A DNA stretch of 52,411 nt, taken from positions 1 through 52,411 of the forward strand of contig JAHCMI010000066.1 of the NCBI GenBank assembly GCA_019192545.1. The letters are read 5' to 3'. Of this stretch, positions 1 through 7,840 are shown in pieces (position 1 is the stretch's first letter; each line of letters starts with the position of its first letter). Source of the stretch: Rivularia sp. MS3 (GTDB lineage: Bacteria > Cyanobacteriota > Cyanobacteriia > Cyanobacteriales > Nostocaceae). The notes under the pieces are model-generated. The model ran no database searches. It was given only the letters and a program-made list of their open reading frames with translations, and was not told the DNA's origin. The translations under genes were made by a program, and so were the position numbers.

Positions 1-169
1 TTAGTTGTTAGTGGTTAGTTGTTAGTTATTAGTGGTTAGTTGTTAGTGGTTAGTTTTTAGTGGTTAGTGGTTAGTTTTTAGTTGTTAGTGGTTAGTTTTT
101 AGTTGTTAGTGGTTAGCTGTTAGGAAAATTCTTAACTGTTCACTGTTCACTGTTCACTGCTCACTGTTT
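1..169. repeat. Heptamer tandem repeat (STRR), TTAGTNN then ACTGTTC units
   Basis: From base 1 to about 126 the DNA is a run of 7-bp units of the form TTAGTNN (mainly TTAGTTG, TTAGTGG and TTAGTTT). After a short break, a second run of ACTGTTC or ACTGCTC units spans about 134-168. This is the pattern of short tandemly repeated repetitive sequences known from heterocystous cyanobacteria. The second run reaches the stop codon of sfsA. The array may continue beyond the window. Confidence 0.9.
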
Positions 170-1010
170 AAAGCTGCAATTCTGCTAACCCCAAATACTT
201 TACTCCTTCGGGTGTGGTTTCAAAACGACAGGGTAATACTTCTAATCCCATAGATACACCTTGACGTAACAATTTACCATACAAGGGGTCGGCATTATCA
301 CCGGGTGCAAAATGGGTGCAATCGCTACGGTTAATAAAATAGAGCATGACTCCACGATAGGAGGGCAAAAGTGCCATTAATTCCCGTAGATGCTTTTGTC
401 CTCTTGTCGTTTCGGTATCGGGAAATAAAGCTAATCTTTTATCCGTCCAAGTTGTATTTTTGACTTCTAAATATATAGGACGATTATCATCTTTTGGTAA
501 AGTTTGACTTTTGATTGCTACATTATTAGTATCTATTTCACTATCAAAAACTGTAAATTGATTTAATAAATTATTTGATAAATTATTTGATAAATTATTT
601 ATTTGTTTTGAGGGTGTTAAATAAAAATCAACTCGGCTTTTTTTATCTTGTCCGTAAACAACTTCGCTTTTAACTGCATCATATTTTCCTAATTCTGGAA
701 AGATATATTTTTGTAGAGCTATTTTAATGATTTTATTCGGTAAACCTGTATTTACACCTACCCAAGTTGGTTCGTTATCGTGCAATTGAATCATTTCCCA
801 GGTGTAAGCTAATTTACGCTTGGGATTATCTGATTTTGATAGCTGTACTCGATTTCCGGGGATATATACACCTTTCATCGGGCCAGTATTTGGACAGTGT
901 GCTGTTACAATTTCACCAGAATCAAGTTTTACATCAGCAAAAAATCGTTTGTAGCGTTTAACTAAAGTTCCTGGATATAAAGTTGGGTAGCGGTAGATAT
1001 AATCAGTCAT
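168..1010 (-). CDS. sfsA: SfsA family protein (sugar fermentation stimulation protein homologue)
   Basis: SfsA proteins were named for a maltose-metabolism effect in E. coli and carry a nucleic-acid-binding N-terminal region followed by a PD-(D/E)XK-like fold; the true role is uncertain. The 280-residue product shows the family signatures: an N-terminal part with KRYKRFFADV and AHCPNTGPMKG (residues about 18-47), SRVDFYL at 125-131, and PIYLEVKN at 178-185 supplying the acidic and lysine residues of the nuclease-like core. It is about 45 residues longer than the usual ~235 because of an insert at about 133-177 that begins with an Asn/Leu/Ser tandem repeat encoded by 12-bp units (about 560-605). 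The ATG at 1010 is preceded on its strand by heptamer repeats rather than a clear ribosome-binding site. It is a single-gene unit. Confidence 0.9.
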   Translation of the reverse strand: MTDYIYRYPTLYPGTLVKRYKRFFADVKLDSGEIVTAHCPNTGPMKGVYIPGNRVQLSKSDNPKRKLAYTWEMIQLHDNEPTWVGVNTGLPNKIIKIALQKYIFPELGKYDAVKSEVVYGQDKKSRVDFYLTPSKQINNLSNNLSNNLLNQFTVFDSEIDTNNVAIKSQTLPKDDNRPIYLEVKNTTWTDKRLALFPDTETTRGQKHLRELMALLPSYRGVMLYFINRSDCTHFAPGDNADPLYGKLLRQGVSMGLEVLPCRFETTPEGVKYLGLAELQL

Positions 1011-1011
1011 C

Positions 1012-1056
1012 AGTGAACAGTGAGCAGTGAACAGTTAACAGTTAACAGTTAACAAT
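1012..1056. repeat. Heptamer repeat, GAACAGT/TAACAGT units
   Basis: Seven-base units (GAACAGT, GAGCAGT, TAACAGT) run immediately upstream of the sfsA start codon, so they lie in its promoter or leader. This is the same class of short tandem repeat as at other places in the window. Confidence 0.8.
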
Positions 1057-1569
1057 AAATTTACAAGACTGGTAATAAAATATCAGATTTTACCGCTATA
1101 AAAGAATACTTTTACTCTATCCGATTTTCTATAATTATTTGTTCTGAGTTTATTATCTGGTAATCGTAGGGTGCCCTGCGACGTTAGTCTAACGTATCGC
1201 AGCCCTAACTCTTAAAACTATTAAAATTAAAATATTAGCCCAAATGATTGTTCTCTTTTTATCCATTTCGGATTCATAAGTAATTTAAGATACGATATTT
1301 GCTCTCTTGATATAAAATTCGGTTTTGTTTCTAGTACTTGCTACTTGCTACTTGCTACTTCCTTCTTTCACCTAGTAATTATGGCTTGTTGGAGTACTAG
1401 TTTTATCTATACCTGTAGAATTTTAATTTACGGATTATAGTTTATACAAACAATCTAAAATAAGATGCCGACAACTCGAAATTAGTCGGTTAGGATTAGT
1501 ATCTATAGATAAAACGGGATAATATCTGTTGCTGTAACTTGAAAAATTATGGGTTGAGTTAAATTAACT
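1057..1569. other. Intergenic spacer with a hairpin repeat and a TACTTGC heptamer run
   Basis: No credible gene is visible. At about 1167-1209 an imperfect hairpin reads CTGCGACGTTAG then CTAACGTATCGCAG, preceded by TAGGGTGCC, which resembles the dispersed GGGTGC repeats elsewhere in the window. At about 1334-1360 there is a run of TACTTGC heptamers. The remainder is AT-rich and would hold the promoter of the TPR gene. Confidence 0.7.
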
Positions 1570-2847
1570 ATGATGGCACAAGAGTTTTTTGATAAGGGAT
1601 TGGAGAAGGCGAAGCAGAAAGACTATGCTGGCGCTATTGAAGAATTTATCAAGGCGTTGCAAGTTAATCCTGAGTCTGTTGAGGCTTACTATCAAAGAGG
1701 TTTAGCATATTACGATTTGGGGCATATTCCTCAAGCGGTGTTTGATTATGATGAGGTTTTGAAGCGGGATGCTTATAATGTAGAAGCCTATTATTGTCGG
1801 GCTTTAGCTCGATTAGCGTTGAAGAATTTACCCGGTGCTTTGAAGGATGTAAATAAAGCTATTGAACTTAATTCTTATAAAGCTGGTGCTTACAATTTAC
1901 GAGGTGTAGTAGAGCGTAAATTAGGAAATATTGAAAATGCCATTGCGAATTTTAAAAAGGCTGCAAATTTGTATTTGGAGCAGAAGGATGCAGAAAAAGC
2001 AAAGTCTTGTATGGAGAAGGTGAAGCAGCTACAGCCACGGAAACAAGAGGTTATTGTAGAAAAACCGCAGTTACAAAATACGCCGTTAATCACCGAGAAA
2101 GATTATTTTACTTCTTTATTAGAAAAGGCAGAGCAGGGAAACACCCGCGAAGCGATGGAAGATTTGAATTGGGTGTTAAGAGCAGATTCTCAAGATGGTA
2201 AAGCTTATTGCTGTCGTGGAGTTGTATATTGCAAACAAGGTAAATATCAGCAGGCAATTGCCGATTTTAATACAGCGTTGCAGTTGAATTTTGATGATGC
2301 TGTAGTTTATCGTAATCGCGGTAAAGCCAGGTTGCAAATGGGAGATAATCAAGGTGCGATCGCTGATTTGAATCAAGCTTTAAAAATGGAGCCGGAAGAT
2401 GATTTAATTTATGTTGCTAGAGGTAATGCTTATCAAGCTATAGGTCATTATTTAGGTGCAATTGAAGATTATAATACGGCTTTGGAAATGAATCCTACTA
2501 GCGCAACGGCTTTTTACAATCGCGGTTTATGTAATGTGCGGATGGAAGAAATTCCGCAAGCAATTAATGATTTTCAACGGGCTGCAAGTATATATTGCGA
2601 AAAGGAAGATTGGGATAATTATCAGCTAGTTTCTAAAAGTTTGAAAAAACTCAATGCTCCCGCTGCCGAAGTGAATGAGAAAAATAATTATGAAAGATTG
2701 CGCTATCGCCTGTTAAGATTAGTCGGTGGACAATGGGAAATTGCCCAAAGATTAATCGAACAAGCAAGATATTATTATCCCGGCATGTCGGAAGAATGGT
2801 ATATCGAAACGGTTATTTATGATTTGGAAAAAGATAGAGGAAAGTAG
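1570..2847 (+). CDS. Tetratricopeptide repeat protein
   Basis: A 425-residue protein built from two blocks of TPR repeats, about residues 3-155 and 180-350, separated by a charged linker at about 155-180. Typical TPR units such as AYYQRGLAYYDLGHIPQAV, GKAYCCRGVVYCKQGKYQQA and ATAFYNRGLCNVRMEEI are clear. A C-terminal helical piece (about 370-425, with LRLVGGQWEIAQRLIEQA) is not TPR-like and may be a separate small domain. There is no signal peptide or membrane segment, so it is probably a cytoplasmic scaffold; the binding partner cannot be read from sequence. Two ATG codons stand in tandem at 1570 and 1573. The gene is alone on its strand until 3071, with heptamer repeats just after its stop. 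Confidence 0.85.
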   Translation: MMAQEFFDKGLEKAKQKDYAGAIEEFIKALQVNPESVEAYYQRGLAYYDLGHIPQAVFDYDEVLKRDAYNVEAYYCRALARLALKNLPGALKDVNKAIELNSYKAGAYNLRGVVERKLGNIENAIANFKKAANLYLEQKDAEKAKSCMEKVKQLQPRKQEVIVEKPQLQNTPLITEKDYFTSLLEKAEQGNTREAMEDLNWVLRADSQDGKAYCCRGVVYCKQGKYQQAIADFNTALQLNFDDAVVYRNRGKARLQMGDNQGAIADLNQALKMEPEDDLIYVARGNAYQAIGHYLGAIEDYNTALEMNPTSATAFYNRGLCNVRMEEIPQAINDFQRAASIYCEKEDWDNYQLVSKSLKKLNAPAAEVNEKNNYERLRYRLLRLVGGQWEIAQRLIEQARYYYPGMSEEWYIETVIYDLEKDRGK

Positions 2848-2893
2848 TAAGTAGTAAGTAGTAAGTTAAGAGTTATGAGTTAAGAGTTAAGAA
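2844..2893. repeat. Heptamer repeat, GTAGTAA then GAGTTAA units
   Basis: GTAGTAA repeated in tandem, then related GAGTTAA or GAGTTAT units. The array starts inside the stop-codon region of the TPR gene (TAG within GTAGTAA), so the repeat abuts or supplies the 3' end. Confidence 0.8.
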
Positions 2894-3070
2894 TAACTAA
2901 TTTTTCTTTCCACTCTTCCCTCTCTTCCCCCTCTCCCCCCTCCAAATATCTTCTTCACTCAAAATTTATAAAAATATAGATTTATTTACCAATTCACATC
3001 ATAAATCCACCAACTAAACTTGTAGAGATATTATTAACAGCTACATAAAGTCTGCTTTGGAGGGTATGAA

Positions 3071-5812
3071 GTGAAAAGTTTTTGGAATGTAATTTTTCAA
3101 GCTATCTTTTGGCTATGGAATTTAATTTTTTTAACAATAGTATATTTCTGGATATTACCTTTTATCGCTATATTCCTATTTCTTTCAACTTTATCGGGTG
3201 AAACTCCACTCGAATTTTCTTTAACTGTAGTTACTTTGATTGCAATTCCTACGGTTTGTAGCATTATTGGAGCTTGGAAATTTATTAAACAGCCTTTGGG
3301 GCTTATCCGTTTATTTTATGGGGTAGAAGCACCGTTATTTGTTTTATGCTGCTTGCGGTTATTTATAATCCGAGAAATGACACCGGCGAGCGTTCATATT
3401 GTTGCGACTGCGGGTTTATCAATTGCAGCCTTTTTCGTAAATTTATTGTGGGGTTATAACAGCCGAGGTAAAAAAAGTTTGCAGTGGATGCAGATGCTAG
3501 CAAACAGTTTGATGATGCTGTTTGGCGTTTATGCAGGAACTTTAATGCTGTTTTATGCTTTACCCTTTGCAGTAGCTTTTACAACAGAATTTTTTAAATT
3601 TGAATGGGTAGAGGGATTTTTATCTTCTGTCAGTTATGGAGGAATTTACGTACTTTTATTGTTCATATTATTTGCTTTAAGTAGTGCTTTATTCGTTATA
3701 ATGCCTTCAGTAATGTCAGGCATGTATCTTTATTCCGGACAAAAAAATATCCGAGAGTTTGCCGCACAATATGGCACTAAAAACACTTTAGCTGGTATAA
3801 GTGGGGTTTTAACAGCTTCTATAATTTTATTTGTTTCCTTACAGCAACAGCCGCAGATACGGGCATTTTCCTTATTAAATAATTCTGCAATTACAGACAG
3901 CAGCCGTCAAGTTTTATTATCAAAATCCAACGAAATTAAAACGGGTTTGGTAAACGCTTATTTGTCTTCCTATCGCTATCTGAGTAGCAGAAAAGATAGT
4001 AATAATATCAGCGTTATGTATCGTGATGCTCTAGGATTAAATAAACCGGCGGCGGATTCTGTACAAGAAATTTATAATTTTTTGATTTCACCTTTCTTAT
4101 ATAATGGTTCCGAACAAGATATTGAGAAAGCTGAAAAACTTTACGAAGATTTCTTTGATAAACCAATTCAGAAAGCAGAAACACCGGCGATTACTCATGC
4201 AGTACAATCAACTTTTAATCAACAAGAAGTTAAAGCTGGCTTACTAAATATCAACGAGAAAAAAGTTTGGTTGGAATCTCAGGAAATTACAGTTAAACAA
4301 CAAGGCGATCGCGCAGAGGTTGAACTCTACGAACTGTATAAAAACCAAACGCCAGAAGTTCAAGAAATATTTTATTACTTTTCATTACCAGAAAGCGCAG
4401 TAATTACAGGTTTATGGTTAGGAGACACTAACGATAGAAGTAAACGATTTGAATTTGTAGTTAGTCCCCGAGGTGCGGCACAAAAGGTGTATAATTCTCA
4501 AGTGAGAAGAGAACGTCCTGTAGATCCAGCATTATTAGAACAAGTAGGGCCAAGAAATTATCGCTTAAGAGCGTTTCCCATTCCTCGTAATAATGTACGA
4601 CAAATAGAAAATCAACCGCCAGTACCTACAGAAATGAATCTGTGGTTAACTTATCAAGTCATGGTTAACGATAAAGGGGTTGCTTTACCAAGCTTAGGAG
4701 AAAAGCGTAATATATATTGGACAGATAAAACCAAACGCATTCGCAACGGAAAGCAGGTAAAAATAGATAAAGATGCTTGGTTAGAAGATTTTATTAAAAC
4801 AGGAAAATCACAACCAAAATCTCACGAAGTTGAATTACCTGAAGGTTACAAAATTACAGCAAAACCCTTATCTAAAAAAAATTATTCCTTACCTCAAAAT
4901 CAAAAAATTGCTTTAATCCTAGATACATCTCGCAGCATGGATTCCCACATCAAGGAATTATCGCAAAATTTAACTTGGTTGAAAAAACATGATAAAAATA
5001 ACGATGCAGATTTGTATATTACCGCTAATGGAGAAGCAAAACCCCAACGTTTAGACGATATCCGTAAATTCAAAGCTGATAAATTCACCTTTTACGGCAG
5101 CTTACAAACTCCCGAAATGTTGAAGCAATTCAACCAACTGCGAGGAGATACATCTTACGACGCAATATTGCTGTTAACAGATGCCGGAAGTTACGAATTA
5201 TCCAAAAATAACAAAGATATTCCCCAAACTTCCGCACCTTTATGGATGGTACACAACGGTAAACTACCTTTTTCATATACCGACGGAATCATCAAAGCAA
5301 TTCAAGATAGCGGCGGTGGAGTTTCGACTTCAGTTTCCCAAGTATTGCAAAGAATCGCCACAAAAGCAAAATTGGGAGATTCAGCAATTGACGTAGTTGA
5401 TGGTTATGCTTGGTATCTGGAAAAATCCGAGAATAATTCAACGCCAAAATCAAAACAACAAAGTAATTTTCAACAGCTTGCAGCCAGACAATTAATAAGA
5501 GGATTGAGCAAACAAGTTAAACTAGATAACTTAAAAAGCTTAGATGCAATTCACGCTGTAGCTAATAAATATAAGCAAGTTTCGCCATATTCTTCAATGA
5601 TAGTGTTAGTAAATGACGAACAAAGACGTTTATTGAAAGAAGCAGAAGCTTCAGAAGATAGATTTGATAGAAAATTAGAAAGCGGCAAAGAAGACTTAAC
5701 TAAACCTGGTAATCCTTTAAAAGCCAGTTCACCAGAATCTTCTAATGGATTGGTGTTAGCTGGAAGTGGATTATTGTTGCTTTGGTTTGTGAAGAAGAAA
5801 CGGAAACAATAG
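3071..5812 (+). CDS. Large VIT/vWA membrane protein, PEP-CTERM-associated integral membrane type
   Basis: A 913-residue protein with about seven hydrophobic segments in the first 265 residues. A VIT-like domain follows at about 395-550 (EVELYELYKNQTPEVQEIFYYF). Then comes a von Willebrand A-like region whose MIDAS-type motif DTSRSMDS lies near 617-624. The C-terminus has a single hydrophobic segment and a Lys/Arg tail (LLLLWFVKKKRKQ), like a sorting or anchor tail. This architecture matches what I recall of the PEP-CTERM family integral membrane protein group. The soluble part is probably extracytoplasmic. The GTG start at 3071 has a strong GGAGGG six bases upstream; the ATG at 3066 runs into a stop after two codons. 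No exosortase gene is visible in the window. Family membership is well supported by architecture; the function is unknown. Confidence 0.7.
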   Translation: MKSFWNVIFQAIFWLWNLIFLTIVYFWILPFIAIFLFLSTLSGETPLEFSLTVVTLIAIPTVCSIIGAWKFIKQPLGLIRLFYGVEAPLFVLCCLRLFIIREMTPASVHIVATAGLSIAAFFVNLLWGYNSRGKKSLQWMQMLANSLMMLFGVYAGTLMLFYALPFAVAFTTEFFKFEWVEGFLSSVSYGGIYVLLLFILFALSSALFVIMPSVMSGMYLYSGQKNIREFAAQYGTKNTLAGISGVLTASIILFVSLQQQPQIRAFSLLNNSAITDSSRQVLLSKSNEIKTGLVNAYLSSYRYLSSRKDSNNISVMYRDALGLNKPAADSVQEIYNFLISPFLYNGSEQDIEKAEKLYEDFFDKPIQKAETPAITHAVQSTFNQQEVKAGLLNINEKKVWLESQEITVKQQGDRAEVELYELYKNQTPEVQEIFYYFSLPESAVITGLWLGDTNDRSKRFEFVVSPRGAAQKVYNSQVRRERPVDPALLEQVGPRNYRLRAFPIPRNNVRQIENQPPVPTEMNLWLTYQVMVNDKGVALPSLGEKRNIYWTDKTKRIRNGKQVKIDKDAWLEDFIKTGKSQPKSHEVELPEGYKITAKPLSKKNYSLPQNQKIALILDTSRSMDSHIKELSQNLTWLKKHDKNNDADLYITANGEAKPQRLDDIRKFKADKFTFYGSLQTPEMLKQFNQLRGDTSYDAILLLTDAGSYELSKNNKDIPQTSAPLWMVHNGKLPFSYTDGIIKAIQDSGGGVSTSVSQVLQRIATKAKLGDSAIDVVDGYAWYLEKSENNSTPKSKQQSNFQQLAARQLIRGLSKQVKLDNLKSLDAIHAVANKYKQVSPYSSMIVLVNDEQRRLLKEAEASEDRFDRKLESGKEDLTKPGNPLKASSPESSNGLVLAGSGLLLLWFVKKKRKQ

Positions 5813-5859
5813 GGGATTGGGCATGGTAATAATTATTGATTGAAATTGTATCGAATATT

Positions 5860-5931
5860 GTAGGGTGCTGTGACGGCTACAATAAATTATCAAATATAAG
5901 TCGGCATAATTAATATTGCCGTCACGCACCA
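5860..5931. repeat. 72-bp hairpin repeat, family B (GGGTGCTGTGACGGC ends)
   Basis: The left arm GGGTGCTGTGACGGC and the right arm GCCGTCACGCACC are nearly perfect inverted copies around an AT-rich loop. The same arms occur at 18066-18131 and 51643-51713. It resembles a small non-autonomous mobile repeat. Confidence 0.8.
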
Positions 5932-5950
5932 TTTATTTGGTTAATAACTA

Positions 5951-6068
5951 AGTTGAGTGTAATACAATGCGGATACCTCACCCCGCCCTCCGGGCACCCC
6001 TCTCCTTATTAAGGAAGAGGGGAAAGTGAATAGTTTTATGTATTCTATCCAAATAAAAACTGCTATAT
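5951..6068. repeat. Family A dispersed element (diverged copy)
   Basis: The core CCTCACCCCGCCCTCCGGGC plus ACCCCTCTCCTTATTAAGGA is shared with 11334-11425 and with the reverse complement of 25931-26058. The right flank (TATCCAAATAAAAACTGCTATAT) matches the corresponding end of the 25.9-kb copy. The left part keeps AGTTGAGT but is diverged, so this copy is incomplete or mutated on that side. Confidence 0.8.
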
Positions 6069-6106
6069 TTTAGTCAGTATAAATTTTTCAAATTGGAAAT
6101 AACAAA

Positions 6107-6619
6107 ATGAGTTGTATATTTGAAGCAATTTTATTTAAAGCTAATTTTGAACAAATTAAAGATAATATAAATCAAGAAATATCTACTAATCTAAAATTAC
6201 GCTTGGATAAAATAAACGATGACTTCTCATGCTTTCATGTCGTTGAAAATAGCAGAATTTTTTCTTCAGAATCAGAAATAGATTGTGTAGCGAGTCAAAT
6301 CTCTATAATATGTTCTCAAGCTCTTTTAATAAGATATGAAGGTAGGGTTGCATATCGAGAATCAACTGTATTTCAAGAAGGTTATCCGATTAAAAAGTTT
6401 GATTTAGATGATGAAATTTGGGTAATGGTTGATGAAAATGGGGAGCCTATTATTAATGGAAAGCAATTTAGGGTAGAACAAATAGAAGACGACGATGACG
6501 AAGAATATGAGACTATTTATAATGCAATTGGGTTAGGTATTGAGTATATTGGAATTAATAAGGATATTTATAAAGATGTTCGTTCATTTGTTACAAAATC
6601 TAATTGGAGATATTATTAA
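6107..6619 (+). CDS. Hypothetical protein, 170 aa
   Basis: I do not recognise this protein. It is soluble, with no signal peptide or membrane segment. The second half is acidic with a run EQIEDDDDEEYE at about residues 125-136, followed by a short hydrophobic Gly/Ile patch. Codon use matches the neighbours, and the frame is intact from an ATG at 6107 to a TAA at 6617-6619. No strong ribosome-binding site precedes it. It stands alone between a repeat-rich spacer and a convergent fragment. Small acidic orphans of this kind are sometimes immunity-type proteins, but nothing here shows that. Confidence 0.6.
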   Translation: MSCIFEAILFKANFEQIKDNINQEISTNLKLRLDKINDDFSCFHVVENSRIFSSESEIDCVASQISIICSQALLIRYEGRVAYRESTVFQEGYPIKKFDLDDEIWVMVDENGEPIINGKQFRVEQIEDDDDEEYETIYNAIGLGIEYIGINKDIYKDVRSFVTKSNWRYY

Positions 6620-6625
6620 TATTAG

Positions 6626-6682
6626 GTGTCGTAAGCCAACATCATAACTGTGGATGAATATGATGTTGGGTTACGGTTAAAA
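6626..6682. repeat. Family C repeat (TTGGGTTACG type), diverged copy
   Basis: GTCGTAAGCCAACATCATA and TATGATGTTGGGTTACG form an imperfect inverted repeat just downstream of the 6107 gene. It is related to the copies at 11482-11515, 11603-11673, 29434-29483 and 32812-32881. It could also act as a transcription stop. Confidence 0.6.
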
Positions 6683-6739
6683 TTTAATTTATTGATGTGC
6701 AATCAAATTTTTGTGAACCGCGAGCCCAGCCTAAAATTA

Positions 6740-6961
6740 CTAACTACTGCTTGTATTTTCCTCAAGCCAAGCAACTAAATCAGAAACATTTGAGAAACTT
6801 AAAAATTCTTCTCCTAACGTTTCTAATTGTTCGGTAGATAATACCCGAATTCGTTCGATTATTGATGAATCTATCTCACCAAAGCGCCGATTTAACATCC
6901 GGGTAAAAAAGCGAAATTCGCCCTTTTGTAAAATATCTTGATAAATAACTGACTCTTGCAT
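6740..6961 (-). CDS. DUF4351-type C-terminal fragment (orphan, probably truncated)
   Basis: The 73-residue product corresponds to the DUF4351 region that normally forms the C-terminus of Rpn/PD-(D/E)XK transposase-like nucleases in cyanobacteria: MLNRRFGEIDSSIIERIRVL followed by LETLGEEFLSFSNVSDLVAWL. The nuclease domain that should precede it is absent, and only heptamer repeats and the end of the next gene lie upstream. An ATG at 6961 opens the frame, so it may be expressed as a small protein or be the remnant of a deleted gene. I favour a remnant. Confidence 0.6.
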   Translation of the reverse strand: MQESVIYQDILQKGEFRFFTRMLNRRFGEIDSSIIERIRVLSTEQLETLGEEFLSFSNVSDLVAWLEENTSSS

Positions 6962-6971
6962 AATACGCTTA

Positions 6972-7020
6972 ACAGTGAACAGTCAACAGTTAGCAACTAC
7001 CAATTACCAATTACCAATCA
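6972..7020. repeat. Heptamer repeat, GAACAGT and ACCAATT units
   Basis: Units of GAACAGT/CAACAGT are followed by ACCAATT/ACCAATC units. The array fills the gap between the DUF4351 fragment and the downstream end of the HAD phosphatase, where it reaches the coding end. Confidence 0.75.
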
Positions 7021-7667
7021 CCAACTAAAGAAACAACTTCCTGTAAATCGGTAATAAAATAATCTGCTTCCTGTTTAACTTTTTCTCTCAGTGCATATCT
7101 ACCAAACCCGATAAACATATCAATCACGGGTTTGCTTTCTAAATCGCTGACACCATCACCAATAGCTACAATTTTGCTTGGTGAATATTTTTCTCGTAAA
7201 CTTTTGACAACTTCGGGTTTACCACCATTACGTGTTGAGGGATAATTGCGGTCAAAGTCGCGATAGCTGCCATCTTCGTTAAAATAAAGGTCAACAGCTT
7301 CGATAAATTCTATACCAAGATAATCGGCTAAAGGTTTGATTGCTTGACGATAACCACCGCTTAAAATAATTGGTGTCCAACCTTTATCTTTCAAAGTTGT
7401 AATAACTTGCTTCGCAGAAGGCTCCACCGTATCAATATATAACTTACCAACTTCCGCAACAGAATCGGCAGAAGGTTGAATAATTTCCAAACGCTTAGCA
7501 AAAATACTTTCCAAAGCAATTTTCCCTTCCATTGCTTGGGCAGTCATTTTCTCAATTTCTTGAGTCGTTGACTCACCAGCAACACGCGCTAACTCATCAA
7601 CCCCTTCAATACTACTCAAAGTACTGTCGCAATCAAAAATAATAATCTTATCGTATTGGCTCGTCAT
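7011..7667 (-). CDS. serB: HAD-superfamily phosphoserine phosphatase-like enzyme
   Basis: A 218-residue HAD hydrolase. Motif I is IFDCDSTL with Asp12 as predicted nucleophile and Asp14 as acid/base, followed by IEGVDELA as in phosphoserine phosphatases. Motif II is ILSGGY near residue 105. Motif IV is GDGVSDLES near residue 178. The expected role is dephosphorylation of phosphoserine in serine biosynthesis, though related HAD-IB enzymes act on other substrates. I chose the ATG at 7667, which has GGTGGAAG just upstream on its strand; the frame stays open for 22 more codons upstream but those are not family-like. The C-terminal end runs into heptamer repeats. Monocistronic. Substrate assignment is from motif similarity only. 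Confidence 0.75.
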   Translation of the reverse strand: MTSQYDKIIIFDCDSTLSSIEGVDELARVAGESTTQEIEKMTAQAMEGKIALESIFAKRLEIIQPSADSVAEVGKLYIDTVEPSAKQVITTLKDKGWTPIILSGGYRQAIKPLADYLGIEFIEAVDLYFNEDGSYRDFDRNYPSTRNGGKPEVVKSLREKYSPSKIVAIGDGVSDLESKPVIDMFIGFGRYALREKVKQEADYFITDLQEVVSLVGDW

Positions 7668-7773
7668 ATCTTCCACCCATAACCACGAGCATCTTATCAA
7701 TATTTGGTTGTTAGTAGATAGTTGATGATCCACACCCTCCGGGTGAAAGTTGTTAGTTATTCATTTTTAATTA

Positions 7774-7838
7774 CCCATGCCCAATCCCCAATCCCCAATT
7801 CCCCATTGATAATTGTTAATTGTTAATTGATAATTGAT
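7774..7838. repeat. Heptamer-type repeats, CCCAATC and TTGTTAA units
   Basis: CCCAATC/CCCCAAT units followed by TAATTGT/TTAATTG units lie immediately before the start codon of the S9 peptidase. They occupy the leader where a ribosome-binding site would be expected, and none is visible. Confidence 0.65.
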
Positions 7839-7840
7839 AA

